64,000 bases of DNA, taken from contig CAZAZQ010000014.1 in assembly GCA_964489705.1 (NCBI GenBank), positions 9,993 through 73,992 of the forward strand, written 5' to 3'. Origin of the DNA: CAZAZQ01 sp964489705 (GTDB lineage: Bacteria > Zixibacteria > MSB-5A5 > GN15 > FEB-12). The notes below the pieces were generated by a model. That model searched no databases. It worked only from the letters and a program-made list of their open reading frames with translations, and was not told the origin of the DNA. Both the position numbers and the translations under genes were made by a program. Below are positions 25,404-34,753 of the stretch, in pieces (positions within the stretch are counted from its first letter, which is position 1; each line of letters opens with the position of its first letter).

Positions 25404-26387
25404 CTACCCCTTTCGTTTCGGTTTTTCGTACTTCTCGTACGCTTTGATGATACTCTGTACCAAGTGATGCCGCACCACATCTTTTTCCGTGAGATAGACA
25501 AACTCAATCCCCGGTATCCCCTTGAGAATTTTCTGAACCTTCACCAGCCCCGACGAATGCGGCTCATCCAAGTCGATTTGAGTAATATCTCCCGTCACCA
25601 CCGCTTTCGATTTCTCTCCGATGCGGGTGAGGAACATTTTCATTTGGGCGTTGGTGGTGTTCTGCGCTTCATCGAGAACGACAAACGCTTCGTTCAACGT
25701 CCGCCCTCGCATAAACGCCAGCGGTGCGATTTCAATGACGCCGATTTCGAGCAACTTACGGATTTTATCCGGCTGCATCATATCATAAAGGGCATCGTAT
25801 ACGGGCCGTAAATAAGGGTCAACCTTGGCACGAATATCTCCCGGCAGAAAGCCCAATGACTCTCCAGCCTCGACCGCCGGACGGGTAAAAATAATGCGGG
25901 TCACTCTGTTTGCCTTCAGCTCCGCCACCGCCATAGCGACGGCAAGGTACGTCTTCCCCGTCCCTGCCGGACCGATGGAAAAGACGATGTCGTTTTTGTT
26001 GACTGCTTCCAGGTAACGGGTTTGCCCGATGGTTTTCGGCTTGATGACTTTCTTCAACGAGCTTGCCAACAGTTTCTCGGTGGAGATGGCATCGGCGGGA
26101 CCGAAACCGTTTTCTTTCACCATGGCAATAGCATAGGTCAGGTACTGCTCGGTGATGTACTCTCCTTGCTTGATGCGGGTAATCAAATCATCCAGCAAAC
26201 GATAGACCCGCTCGACATCATCGGGGGGACCTTCGATGATGATTTTGTCCCCCCGCGCCACCACCGCGCTCAGAAAATTGGATTCGATAATTCGTAAAAA
26301 CGAGTGGTTCTGCCCAAACAGAACCCGTTGATCGATCCCTTCGAGAGTAAACGTTCGAACGGTCGTATCTTCTTGATGAAGGTTCAT
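25404..26387 (-). CDS. phoH: PhoH-family ATPase
   Basis: A 327-residue PhoH-like protein. It has an N-terminal KH-like region (about 10-85), then a P-loop ATPase with Walker A FSIGPAGTGKTYLAVAM, ITRPAVEAGESLGFLPGDIR, and Walker B FVVLDEAQNTTNAQMKMFLT. PhoH/YbeZ partners YbeY in RNA metabolism. It lies 12 bp after aspS and 30 bp before the 7TM-HD gene, in the classical cluster. Confidence 0.95.
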   Translation of the reverse strand: MNLHQEDTTVRTFTLEGIDQRVLFGQNHSFLRIIESNFLSAVVARGDKIIIEGPPDDVERVYRLLDDLITRIKQGEYITEQYLTYAIAMVKENGFGPADAISTEKLLASSLKKVIKPKTIGQTRYLEAVNKNDIVFSIGPAGTGKTYLAVAMAVAELKANRVTRIIFTRPAVEAGESLGFLPGDIRAKVDPYLRPVYDALYDMMQPDKIRKLLEIGVIEIAPLAFMRGRTLNEAFVVLDEAQNTTNAQMKMFLTRIGEKSKAVVTGDITQIDLDEPHSSGLVKVQKILKGIPGIEFVYLTEKDVVRHHLVQSIIKAYEKYEKPKRKG

Positions 26388-26399
26388 AGAGAGCGGCGC

Positions 26400-28226
26400 T
26401 TACGCCTTGTCCTCCTTGATTATTAAGCCCAATTCTTCAAGCTGCTCCGGATCCAGCGGCGCCGGGGAGCCGTCCATCAACGACAAAGCGTTGGTGGTCT
26501 TGGGAAAAGCGATGACGTCCCGAATCGACTCCGTACCGGTCATTATCGACACCAACCGGTCCAAACCGGCGGCGATGCCGGCATGGGGCGGCGCGCCGTA
26601 TTCCAACGCCCGCAGCAAAAAGCCGAACATCTTTTCTGCTCGTTCCGAATCGATACCCAATATCTGCAATATCTTCTCTTGAAGTTCACGCCTATTTATC
26701 CGCTGCCCGCCGGAAGCGATTTCCCACCCGTTGACGACCAAATCGTATTGCAACGCCCGCGCCCGCCGCCACGGGTGCCGGGGATCATCGCCGGAATACG
26801 AGGTGGTGAAACCTTCGTCAATCAACGGCAGATCTTCCTCGAAAGGATGGGAAACGATGTTGTGCATCGCTTGAAAGCGCCGGGTTTCCTCATCGAACTC
26901 AAACAACGGAAAATGAGTTACCCACAAAAACTTCCATTCATCCTTTCGAATCAAATTGTGTTCCCGACCCAAATATAAGCGAAGCTGCCCCAAAATCTCC
27001 TCGGTTTTTTGTTTTTTATCGGAAATGATGAAAACCGCATCACCGACCTTGGCACCGGACGCGGCACATATCCGCTCGGCAACCTCTTCCCCGATGAATT
27101 TCAAGATAGGTGATTTATCACCGTCCGGGGTTCGTAAAATATACGCCAACCCACCGGCGCCGAATTCTTTCGCCTTCTCGGTCAGGATATCAATCTGCTT
27201 ACGGGAATAGGTGCCGCCACCCGGCAGGACGATTCCTTTCACGACCCCACCCGCTTCGACATTTTGGGCGAAAACCTTGAAGCCGCATCCTTTCACTTCG
27301 TCGGTCAAATCGACCAGCTCCATTTCAAAGCGCAGATCCGGCTTGTCTATTCCCCAGCGACGCATCACTTCGTCGTAGGTATAGCGCGGAAAGGGGATTT
27401 CCAACTCGACGTTAAGCATTTTCTTCAGTAAATCCGCCATCAATCCTTCCATGACGGCAAAGACATCGTCGGGGGTAGCAAACGACATCTCCAAATCAAT
27501 TTGCGTGTGTTCCGGTTGTCGGTCGGAGCGCAAATCTTCATCGCGCAGACAGCGTGCGATTTGGAAGTACTTGTCATACCCGGCAATCATCAATATCTGC
27601 TTCAAAAGCTGCGGCGACTGCGGGAGAGCATAAAACTTACCACGGGAAATGCGGCTCGGCACCACGTAGTCGCGAGCCCCCTCCGGCGTCGAGCGAATCA
27701 ACAACGGCGTTTCTATCTCATAAAAACCGAGCGAACTGAGGTAGTTGCGCACTTCCAGCGTCGCATAGTGACGAAAGCGCAACCGCTCTTGAAACGGCTT
27801 GCGGCGCAAATCCAAGTAACGAAATTCCAAGCGGAGCTGTTCGTTGGCATTCGTTTCATCGGTGATTTCGAACGGCGGGGTTTTCGACTCTGAAATGATG
27901 TAAAACTCTTCTACCCGCACTTCTATTTCACCGGTCGCCAGCCGCTCGTTTTTCATCCCCTCCGGACGGGGGGCAACTTCGCCGACGGCAGCAACCACGA
28001 ATTCATGTCGTGCCCGGTTCGCTTCCTCCAGCATTTCGGGAGCGATAGTGTTCGGGTCTATTACAATTTGAGTGATACCGTACCTGTCACGCAAGTCGAT
28101 AAAGAACAATCCGCCGAGATTTCGGTAGCTGTTCACCCATCCGTTCAACCGGACTTTCGTACCCACATGAGAAAGACGCAACTCGCCGCAGGTGTGAGTT
28201 CTTTTAATATCCGAAAATTTTACCAA
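26400..28226 (-). CDS. aspS: Aspartyl-tRNA synthetase
   Basis: A 608-residue bacterial-type class II synthetase: an OB-fold anticodon domain (about 15-110; VRLNGWVNSYRNLGGLFFID), the catalytic core with motif 2 (FQIARCLRDEDLRSDRQPEH), the GAD insertion (about 300-430) and motif 3 (EYGAPPHAGIAAGLDRLVSI). Full length. The start is a TTG at 28226, supported by AGAGGAG about 5 nt upstream. It is first of the aspS-phoH-7TM/HD-ybeY-corC run. Confidence 0.97.
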   Translation of the reverse strand: MVKFSDIKRTHTCGELRLSHVGTKVRLNGWVNSYRNLGGLFFIDLRDRYGITQIVIDPNTIAPEMLEEANRARHEFVVAAVGEVAPRPEGMKNERLATGEIEVRVEEFYIISESKTPPFEITDETNANEQLRLEFRYLDLRRKPFQERLRFRHYATLEVRNYLSSLGFYEIETPLLIRSTPEGARDYVVPSRISRGKFYALPQSPQLLKQILMIAGYDKYFQIARCLRDEDLRSDRQPEHTQIDLEMSFATPDDVFAVMEGLMADLLKKMLNVELEIPFPRYTYDEVMRRWGIDKPDLRFEMELVDLTDEVKGCGFKVFAQNVEAGGVVKGIVLPGGGTYSRKQIDILTEKAKEFGAGGLAYILRTPDGDKSPILKFIGEEVAERICAASGAKVGDAVFIISDKKQKTEEILGQLRLYLGREHNLIRKDEWKFLWVTHFPLFEFDEETRRFQAMHNIVSHPFEEDLPLIDEGFTTSYSGDDPRHPWRRARALQYDLVVNGWEIASGGQRINRRELQEKILQILGIDSERAEKMFGFLLRALEYGAPPHAGIAAGLDRLVSIMTGTESIRDVIAFPKTTNALSLMDGSPAPLDPEQLEELGLIIKEDKA

Positions 28227-28645
28227 AACTCTCCTCTAACTCTGTGCCGTTTACTTACTTATCGGCAATATCCCGCAAACAAAAGAGCGAAAGTGCCGTT
28301 TTTTTGAAAGTACACCAACAATACCCGAAAGTCAAGGCTGCTTCCAAAAACGGCGGTGACGCTCTTTTCACACAGGAAAACATCTCACTGCAAGCTATGG
28401 GCATCCAAACAAAACGGTCGGGAAAGAAATCCTGTGCAGAACAGCGTTGGTGCGTTACTGTGCCATCGGAAAGTAAAGCATGCGTAGAATGCAAACAACA
28501 AGACAGCGCAGGCTCAAACCATTACTCGCATTCTCTTCGCATCCTCTTTTTCAGTATACCGTCACTCTCTTACGGTTGACAAAACGAGTTTTCCCCCGCT
28601 ATATTCGCCTAAATGTGCGTATGCCACCCGCCGATACAAGTTACT
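28227..28645. other. Divergent gap between aspS and the PTS IIA-like gene
   Basis: The 419 bp hold the strong promoter at 28576-28605 for the right-hand gene and presumably the aspS promoter. A short plus-strand open frame (28244-28579) has no protein-like character. No repeat or RNA structure was recognised. Confidence 0.5.
28576..28605 (+). promoter_or_regulatory. Predicted strong sigma-70 promoter
   Basis: TTGACA (28576-28581), an 18-nt spacer and TATATT (28600-28605), a near-consensus pair. The start would be near 28612, giving a leader of about 34 nt for the PTS IIA-like gene at 28646. Confidence 0.65.
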
Positions 28646-29146
28646 ATGAAGATTTCGCGTTACATAAACGAGGAGCTTGTCAAGCTGGAGATGGAAACCG
28701 TCATCGAACCGCCCGAAGAAGGTGTGTCCATCGAACGATGGCGGCAAAAGAGCAAAGAGCTTATCCTCGCGGAGTTGGTCGACCTGTTGAGCAACCATGC
28801 CCGGGTGGGCAACCGCAACAAGCTGCTGACCGACTTCATCAACCGCGAGAAAAAAGCCTCCACCGCCATCGGCTCCGGCATCGCCCTGCCGCACATCCGC
28901 TCCAAGCACGCTTCCGAGTTTATGATGGCGTTCGCCCGTTCCACCACCGGCTACGACTTCGATTCCCCCGATAACGAACCCACTCACCTTTTCTTCATCA
29001 TGGCGGCGCCGCCGTATGACGACACGTTATATTTGAAAGTCTTCAAAGCGCTGGCGGAAATGCTCCAGTACGAGTCCTTCCGCGAAGAGCTCATGTCGAT
29101 TCAATCCCCCGGAGAGCTGATGCGGGTTCTCCGCGCCATGGAATAA
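28646..29146 (+). CDS. PTS EIIA-like protein (fructose/nitrogen type)
   Basis: A 166-residue protein with a PTS_EIIA type 2 domain (about 25-160). The phospho-acceptor His is in TAIGSGIALPHIRSKHASEF, the PtsN/FruA-type active-site motif, and EPTHLFFIMAAPPYDDTLYL and FKALAEMLQYESFREELM follow the family. No HPr, EI or sugar permease gene is adjacent, so a regulatory PtsN-like role is more likely than sugar transport; this is inference. The ATG at 28646 is used instead of an upstream in-frame start lying almost at the promoter. Confidence 0.85.
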   Translation: MKISRYINEELVKLEMETVIEPPEEGVSIERWRQKSKELILAELVDLLSNHARVGNRNKLLTDFINREKKASTAIGSGIALPHIRSKHASEFMMAFARSTTGYDFDSPDNEPTHLFFIMAAPPYDDTLYLKVFKALAEMLQYESFREELMSIQSPGELMRVLRAME

Positions 29147-29151
29147 GAATA

Positions 29152-30120
29152 TCATTCGTTATTGAAAAAACTCGCCTTCGTTGATTTGGTGCGGCTGGCT
29201 TTGAGCACTTCCAACCGTTCGCGGTACAACTGTCCGATCTCCGCCCCCATGATAAACACAATCGAAGAGTAATAGATCCAAAAGATGACGACCACCAAGA
29301 GGACATACGTCCCATACACTTTTTTCAACGAGGCGAAGTTGGTGATGTAATAGCCGAAGAGCTGCTTGGCGATTTCCCAGAGGATGGTCGCTACCGCCGC
29401 ACTGACCGCCGTGACCCGCTTGCTCATCTTGACGTACGGAATCAAATAGTACAGTGTGAAAAAGACGACAAACACGATGGCAAGCGAGACGATGCGGAAG
29501 GAAAAATTCTGGACGAAGCTCAAACGGAAGAATTCCAAGTAAGTAATTTTATGCGCCAAGTCCTTGACCACTTCCAAAATCGGCAGAGAGGTGGTCGAGA
29601 CCAAGAAGAACAACAAAACCAACAAAATCATCCCGAAATCGCGCAGCTTGGCAATAAGGACGTGCTTGCCACGCTCCACGCGGAAAACGCGGTTGAGAAT
29701 GGTGCGCATACTGCTGAACAAGCCGCTGGCGGCGAACAGTAATCCGATGACGCCCACAAAGGCGGCGGTATGCTTGTACCCGTGAATTTGAAGCAGAAAA
29801 CCGTGAAGCCGGGAAAAGATAAGCTCCTTGGCATATGAGGAATATTCTTCATAGGGAATAAACCGATCGACGTAGGTGCCTATCTCTCGTTGCAGCGAGT
29901 CCAACGAGCTGGTTTCCAGGACGTTGACTAAAATCGCGAAGATAATCAAGACGAACGGAATGATACAAACAAAGAGCGAAAACGCCAGTCCCGCCGCCGA
30001 CAAGAAAACGTGGTGCTCGTCCGCCCGGTGGTACACGCCGTTGATGTAGTAGCGCAACGACGGAAAGAAAGAACCGGCGATTCTCTTCCCTTTGTTTGCC
30101 AACCTCGCTAACAATGCCAT
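29152..30120 (-). CDS. YihY/BrkB-family inner membrane protein
   Basis: A 322-residue membrane protein of the BrkB/YihY (formerly miscalled RNase BN) family. It has six TM helices, including FLSAAGLAFSLFVCIIPFVL, the family signature. Other segments are AFVGVIGLLFAASGLFSSMR, GMILLVLLFFLVSTTSLPIL and VLLVVVIFWIYYSSIVFIMG, the last followed by AEIGQLY. The molecular function of the family is unsettled. It is convergent with the PTS IIA-like gene, with 5 bp between the stops. Confidence 0.93.
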   Translation of the reverse strand: MALLARLANKGKRIAGSFFPSLRYYINGVYHRADEHHVFLSAAGLAFSLFVCIIPFVLIIFAILVNVLETSSLDSLQREIGTYVDRFIPYEEYSSYAKELIFSRLHGFLLQIHGYKHTAAFVGVIGLLFAASGLFSSMRTILNRVFRVERGKHVLIAKLRDFGMILLVLLFFLVSTTSLPILEVVKDLAHKITYLEFFRLSFVQNFSFRIVSLAIVFVVFFTLYYLIPYVKMSKRVTAVSAAVATILWEIAKQLFGYYITNFASLKKVYGTYVLLVVVIFWIYYSSIVFIMGAEIGQLYRERLEVLKASRTKSTKASFFNNE

Positions 30121-30208
30121 CGCTTCTTCGGTTACTCCCTTCGGACGTGTGAGCGTTCCCGTTCAAGCCATAATTATACGCCGAAGCTCCCCAGGGGAGC
30201 CGACGAGC

Positions 30209-32431
30209 TTACTTCTTTTTTACTTTGTCCTGCGACAAGACACCGTAAAATTCGTTGAAGACAAACTTCTCGGGCTTCGCCTCAAAGGGACCCAAAGAAA
30301 ACTCGGTCTGCCCGGCGGTAACGGTCCCCCGGAGATAGCGCCATTGGTTGTCGTCAAACCCGACTTGAAGAGGCACCAACGTGGTAAAATCGGGAGCGAC
30401 CCCTTTGGTTTCGACCTTCACATCGAGGAAGTAAGAATCTCCATCTTTGCGGGTTCGGTACTCAACTTTGAACTTGGGATAATTGCGCCCGTACAACCAT
30501 TGCTTGAAGAACCAATCGAGCGAACCGCCATAATGTTTCTCCGCCAAAGCGACAAAATCCCGGTTGGAAAACGGTTTCATGTTGCAATAGACCGCCAAAT
30601 CCCCGAGGAAACGAAGGAATTTCTGCTCCGATTGAGTTTCGAGGTCATAAAACAAGAAACGCAACATGTGCATCAACCAGACGCCTTTGTTCACGCGGAT
30701 GGACCTTTTAACCCGCTCGCCCGCCGCCAAAGGCATGTCATGCTTGTTGTCGGCTTCGATAAAAATCGAATCCCGCCTGCTCAGCAGGTTGGTTTGGTAC
30801 ACCGCCCCCTGCCGGGTATGCACGAACATCAACGCCAGATACTGCGGCAGCGCTTCCGCCATCCAGGCTTCCCGGTCAGACGCCGGTTGGAACGACGGTC
30901 CGAACCACTGCCGGGCGACCGCTTCCGCCGCCACCACATCGAAGCCGCCGATTAATTCCATATACCCTTCGGTGGCGCACGCCGTCTGCGGCGTCATGAT
31001 AATGCCCGGCATGGCATCGGTACGTTCGGGAATGATGTATTCGACAAAGGCATTGGGCGGACCTCCGAGGTAGTTCGTCATGTAGTTGAAGGCTTCCGTT
31101 ATCCCTTCGCGGAAGGTCTCGTCGGGGATAAAACATCCCACCAACCGACGGGAAATGTGCATCGGTTTGAGAAAATTCAAAGTGATGCCCATTTTCGATT
31201 GAATCGGGATGGTGTCGACGTCGGAGGGATAGGCATAAAAATAGAAATCCTTATACGCACTGTTCGAGGAAACGGTAAACTGCGCCCGTTTGTTGTCCAG
31301 CGGCGTGACTTCTCCCATACCGGAAACGAAGTAGTTATACCCTTTGGGAATGACGAAGGTAAACTGATGCGGGCAGACGTGCGGATCGGCGACATACGGG
31401 AGGCAGGTTTTGAATTTCTTCCCCCGGTACCAAAGGGTAAACCGTAACGTATCGTTCTTGTAGTGATATTCTGGAAGTATTATCCCAATATGCTTGAAGT
31501 CCTTGCGGCGGTAATAATCGACCGGTTTGCCGTCGAAATAAATCGAATCCTCTTTCATTTGCGGCGGCAGAAAGAGCGAGACAAACCGAAGGCTGTCGGC
31601 ATTTACTCTCACCGTGATGGTAACTTCCGCCGTGTCGATCGACATCCCATCAATACCGCCGACCACCAACCTTCCGCTCTTCTCCAAAGCGGTCGTGGGG
31701 TACGGTATCTCGGACATCTCGGCATCGGCGTAAACGTTACGCTCCCGCCGCTGAAACGACGCCGCCGGGGTTGCGGCGATGTCGCTGACACCGTATTCAT
31801 AGTCAATGCTGACCTCCTCGGGACGGTTGGGATCGAAGGTAAAGACGTACCGGTTAAAACTTATCCAAAAATAACCATCTTTGTTCCGCTCGTACAGCGA
31901 GCGCAGCAATTGGAAGTAATTGTCATACGTATGTAAAATGGTTGGCTTGAAAAAGGCTTCGGAATGGGCTTGCTTCACAGTCGTGAAGACCTTCCACTTC
32001 AACTCCTTTTGCTCGAAAGTAAATTTCTCCTTCAACGCCGTATCGAAATCATCCCCCATCCGAATGAGAGCGACGTCAAACTCCTCGTCGACCACGCTGT
32101 CTTTGGCAATCCCTTCCAACGCCATGCGTTCAAGGTGCGAGGGGATATCGATGTGGGCTTTCCCTTTTCCAACGAAAATCGCCGTGGTCGGGCGGCCGTC
32201 GACATAGCGCAACAAGTGAATCGTTCCTTTGATAAACGTAAAAGTCGCCACATCTTTGTGGTAAACAAAATTTTCAATCTTGGCTTGTTCCCCGACGTTG
32301 TTCAGCAAGTCCATGTCCAACGCCGAGTATTTCTTTTTGAACTCCTTGAAAAAGTCGGTTTCCGGGGCGGCACATGCTGCCGTCGCCCAAACCGACATCA
32401 CCAGAAAAAGAAAAAATCTTCGTAACCGCAT
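30209..32431 (-). CDS. M1-aminopeptidase-like protein lacking the zinc-binding motif (exported)
   Basis: A 740-residue exported protein: signal peptide MRLRRFFLFLVMSVWATAAC, then a long N-terminal beta-rich region and an M1-like core. The core keeps AMPGIIMTPQ at the GAMEN-like position, and a downstream AWMAEALPQYLALMF that matches the helix carrying the third zinc ligand in M1 enzymes. At the HExxH position just before QWFG the sequence reads EAVAR, so both His and the catalytic Glu are missing. The C-terminal domain (FVALAEKHYGGSLDWFFKQW, then LYGRNYPKFKV) is typical of M1 relatives. Probably a non-catalytic member; its role is unknown. The start at 32431 is chosen for its AAGGA ribosome site 8 nt upstream; 32440 is the alternative. 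Confidence 0.8.
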   Translation of the reverse strand: MRLRRFFLFLVMSVWATAACAAPETDFFKEFKKKYSALDMDLLNNVGEQAKIENFVYHKDVATFTFIKGTIHLLRYVDGRPTTAIFVGKGKAHIDIPSHLERMALEGIAKDSVVDEEFDVALIRMGDDFDTALKEKFTFEQKELKWKVFTTVKQAHSEAFFKPTILHTYDNYFQLLRSLYERNKDGYFWISFNRYVFTFDPNRPEEVSIDYEYGVSDIAATPAASFQRRERNVYADAEMSEIPYPTTALEKSGRLVVGGIDGMSIDTAEVTITVRVNADSLRFVSLFLPPQMKEDSIYFDGKPVDYYRRKDFKHIGIILPEYHYKNDTLRFTLWYRGKKFKTCLPYVADPHVCPHQFTFVIPKGYNYFVSGMGEVTPLDNKRAQFTVSSNSAYKDFYFYAYPSDVDTIPIQSKMGITLNFLKPMHISRRLVGCFIPDETFREGITEAFNYMTNYLGGPPNAFVEYIIPERTDAMPGIIMTPQTACATEGYMELIGGFDVVAAEAVARQWFGPSFQPASDREAWMAEALPQYLALMFVHTRQGAVYQTNLLSRRDSIFIEADNKHDMPLAAGERVKRSIRVNKGVWLMHMLRFLFYDLETQSEQKFLRFLGDLAVYCNMKPFSNRDFVALAEKHYGGSLDWFFKQWLYGRNYPKFKVEYRTRKDGDSYFLDVKVETKGVAPDFTTLVPLQVGFDDNQWRYLRGTVTAGQTEFSLGPFEAKPEKFVFNEFYGVLSQDKVKKK

Positions 32432-32572
32432 ACTTTTCATCCTTCTGAAAACAGTTTTTCCTAATAACGAACCAATCACCCCTTTTGTCAATCGGACAGC
32501 GGGAATAATTGCGGGAAGAGATTGCTGACAAGGGCGAAGAACGCGACAACAGCGGGAAAAACGGTTTTTCGG

Positions 32573-32600
32573 TTGTCTTTTGCTTTTGCCGTGCTATATT
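32573..32600 (+). promoter_or_regulatory. Possible sigma-70 promoter of the dtd run
   Basis: TTGTCT (32573-32578), a 16-nt spacer and TATATT (32595-32600), 21 bp before the dtd ATG. The -10 is good and the -35 moderate. Confidence 0.4.
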
Positions 32601-32621
32601 TCCCGCCGAGGTGTGCAAACT

Positions 32622-33065
32622 ATGCGAGTATTGGTACAACGAACTACCGGAGCCGAAGTCTGGATTGAAGGAAAGCAGCACAGCAAAACCGCTGCCGGTC
32701 TTCTCCTGTTGGTAGGCACCAAAACCGGTGACCAAGAAGGCTCCTGTGGCTTTCTGGCGGACAAAGCGGTAAACCTGCGCATCTTTGAAGATGCCCAGGG
32801 GAAGATGAACCTGTCGGCACTGGAGGTCAACGCAGAGATTATGATAGTCTCTCAGTTCACCCTTTATGCCGACACCCGAAAGGGACGCCGCCCTTCTTTT
32901 GTCGACGCCATGGAACCGGTCGAAGCCGAACGCCTGTACAACCGATTTGTCGAGTTGGTGAAGGCTTCCGGTTTGACTGTGCAAACCGGCGTTTTCGGCG
33001 CCAAGATGGACATTAAGTTTACCAACCATGGTCCCGTTACCATCCTCCTCGAACATGAACTATAA
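32622..33065 (+). CDS. dtd: D-aminoacyl-tRNA deacylase
   Basis: A 147-residue DTD protein that hydrolyses D-aminoacyl-tRNAs. Signatures are MRVLVQRTTGAEVWIEG, the substrate-site motif IVSQFTLYADTRKGRRPSF, and the C-terminal TNHGPVTILLE (the GP-containing NxGPxT motif). Full length. The ATG at 32622 gives the universal MRVLVQR start. It overlaps the next gene by 11 bp and begins a compact run through rlmH. Confidence 0.96.
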   Translation: MRVLVQRTTGAEVWIEGKQHSKTAAGLLLLVGTKTGDQEGSCGFLADKAVNLRIFEDAQGKMNLSALEVNAEIMIVSQFTLYADTRKGRRPSFVDAMEPVEAERLYNRFVELVKASGLTVQTGVFGAKMDIKFTNHGPVTILLEHEL

Positions 33066-33666
33066 GAACATCAAACAGTTAGCGAGTCGGCACCCTTTTG
33101 TTCTGGCATCCCGCTCACCCCGGCGCGTCGGTTTGCTCGAGGAGATGGGCATCACCTTTACTCAAATCATCCCCAACCTCGACGAGACCAAAAAACCGGA
33201 TGAGCCCCCGTATCGCTACGCCCAACGACTTGCGGAGTGCAAAGCTCTGGCGATTGCCTCACAGGTAAATGATAACCACGTGATTTTAGGATGCGACACG
33301 ATCGTCGTCCTGCAGGAACAGATACTCCAAAAACCCAGCTCCGAAGAAGATGCCTTTGCCATCCTCAGCCTTCTCTCCGGAAAACAGCACACCGTCTGCA
33401 CGGCGCTGGCGCTGGCGAAAGCCGGAGAAATTCTCACTTCCGACTTCGAGCTGACCGATGTCTACTTCAACGTCATCACCCCCCAACAGATACGTGACTA
33501 CATCGCCACCAAGGAGCCGATGGACAAGGCGGGCGCCTACGGAATCCAAGGAATGGGGGCATTTTTAGTTGACAGAATCGCCGGTAACGTGGATAATGTC
33601 ATTGGCTTGCCGCGAACCTTACTCGACACTCTCGCGCAGGAAGCCATGAAACGACTAACTGATTGA
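33055..33666 (+). CDS. maf: Maf-family nucleotide pyrophosphatase
   Basis: A 203-residue Maf protein. FVLASRSPRRVGLLEEMGI, YAQRLAECKALAIAS, LGCDTIVVLQ and MDKAGAYGIQGMGAFLVDRI (then AGNVDNVIGLP) are the family motifs. Maf enzymes hydrolyse non-canonical or modified nucleoside triphosphates, or dTTP/UTP, and are linked to septum formation. The ATG at 33055 is inside the dtd end, 11 bp of overlap. Confidence 0.94.
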   Translation: MNYKNIKQLASRHPFVLASRSPRRVGLLEEMGITFTQIIPNLDETKKPDEPPYRYAQRLAECKALAIASQVNDNHVILGCDTIVVLQEQILQKPSSEEDAFAILSLLSGKQHTVCTALALAKAGEILTSDFELTDVYFNVITPQQIRDYIATKEPMDKAGAYGIQGMGAFLVDRIAGNVDNVIGLPRTLLDTLAQEAMKRLTD

Positions 33667-33679
33667 CAATGAAGGAATT

Positions 33680-34753
33680 GTGAACGAATTACACATAAAA
33701 ATCGGGAAGCTGCTCAAGGTGGAACGGGAACGGCAAGGTAAAACGCTGGAGGAGCTTTCCACCCAGCTCAAAATCACCGTTACCAACCTTGAACACATTG
33801 AGCAAGGCGACGCCAAAGCTCTCCCCTCGGAACTGTATTTCAACTTGTTCGCCAAATCCTATGCCGAAGCGCTGGGCATCGATTACACCGCCACGGTCGA
33901 AGCCATCAAAGAAGACCTCGGCGAACCGATAGAAACACCCACGCAAAGCAAAACAGGGAAAAAGAGCGAACCGGCTAAAGAAGCTTCCCGCCCCAAAGCG
34001 GAGCCTCAGGAACAACCGCAAGAGGAAAAGGAAGCTCGGAATTTTTGGCGCTACTTTGCCTTTTTATTCGGGGGGATTATCGTTATTTTCCTCATAGTCC
34101 TTGTCTTATACAAGCTCTTCTCCTCTTCCGAAGAAACAAGTCATCCGGAGACAGCACCGCCGGAGACGACAACGGAAATAACCGAGCCCGCCGAATCCCC
34201 TTCCGAGGGAACTTCCCCCTACGCCAACTACAACTGGCAGACACCGTCTTACCACAAGCCGCAGGAAATGAGCTTAAGGCTCATCGCCAAACAAGAGACC
34301 TGGGCGACGGTGCTGGCGGACGGCGACACTGCCGTGTTCCGTACTCTCACCCCCGGCAGGACATACAACGTCACCGCCAAATATCGCTTTCTGGTTTCCA
34401 TTGCCTGGCCCTCACGGGTGACGGTTGAATTGAACGGCAAAACCGTCAACCTGAGAAACCCCGCTACCGGCAGAATTTCTCAAGTGGAAATAACGCAAGT
34501 AAACATCGATTCCATCCTCAATGCGCCCCAACCGGCGCAAGGCAACCCGACCTTCCCAAAATTCAAACAGACTTCAACCGCTGCTCCTCAGCAATCCCAA
34601 ACTTCTCCTGATACTTCCACTTCGACAACCACCACCCGGTTAACAACGCCGTCGACTTCCTCTCCCTCCTCCGCCGACAGCGGGAAGACGAGCCAACCGG
34701 GAAACAATCCCAACGACGTACGAACGAACGATGGGCTTGATAATGAGCGTTAA
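33680..34753 (+). CDS. RodZ-like helix-turn-helix membrane protein
   Basis: A 357-residue protein with a GTG start preceded by AAGGA. An HTH_25 domain (residues about 5-75: LKVERERQGKTLEELSTQLK, then ITVTNLEHIEQGD) matches RodZ. A charged Pro/Glu linker leads to one TM helix (about 120-146: YFAFLFGGIIVIFLIVLVLY), a Thr/Pro-rich spacer and a DUF4115 domain (about 193-270). A long Ser/Thr/Gln tail ends the protein. RodZ links MreB to cell-wall elongation; the same scaffold also occurs in other HTH membrane proteins, and no mre gene is in view. Confidence 0.85.
   Translation: MNELHIKIGKLLKVERERQGKTLEELSTQLKITVTNLEHIEQGDAKALPSELYFNLFAKSYAEALGIDYTATVEAIKEDLGEPIETPTQSKTGKKSEPAKEASRPKAEPQEQPQEEKEARNFWRYFAFLFGGIIVIFLIVLVLYKLFSSSEETSHPETAPPETTTEITEPAESPSEGTSPYANYNWQTPSYHKPQEMSLRLIAKQETWATVLADGDTAVFRTLTPGRTYNVTAKYRFLVSIAWPSRVTVELNGKTVNLRNPATGRISQVEITQVNIDSILNAPQPAQGNPTFPKFKQTSTAAPQQSQTSPDTSTSTTTTRLTTPSTSSPSSADSGKTSQPGNNPNDVRTNDGLDNER

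Noticed and set aside
28259..28266. A perfect GCCGATAA (minus strand) upstream of aspS that could be a sigma-28 -10 box.
   Set aside because: The matching -35 position has almost no agreement with the consensus, aspS is not a motility gene, and about two such 8-mers are expected by chance in a window of this size.
28244..28579. A 111-codon open frame in the aspS/PTS gap.
   Set aside because: It overlaps the strong promoter, has no ribosome site or recognisable protein pattern, and its composition is not protein-like.
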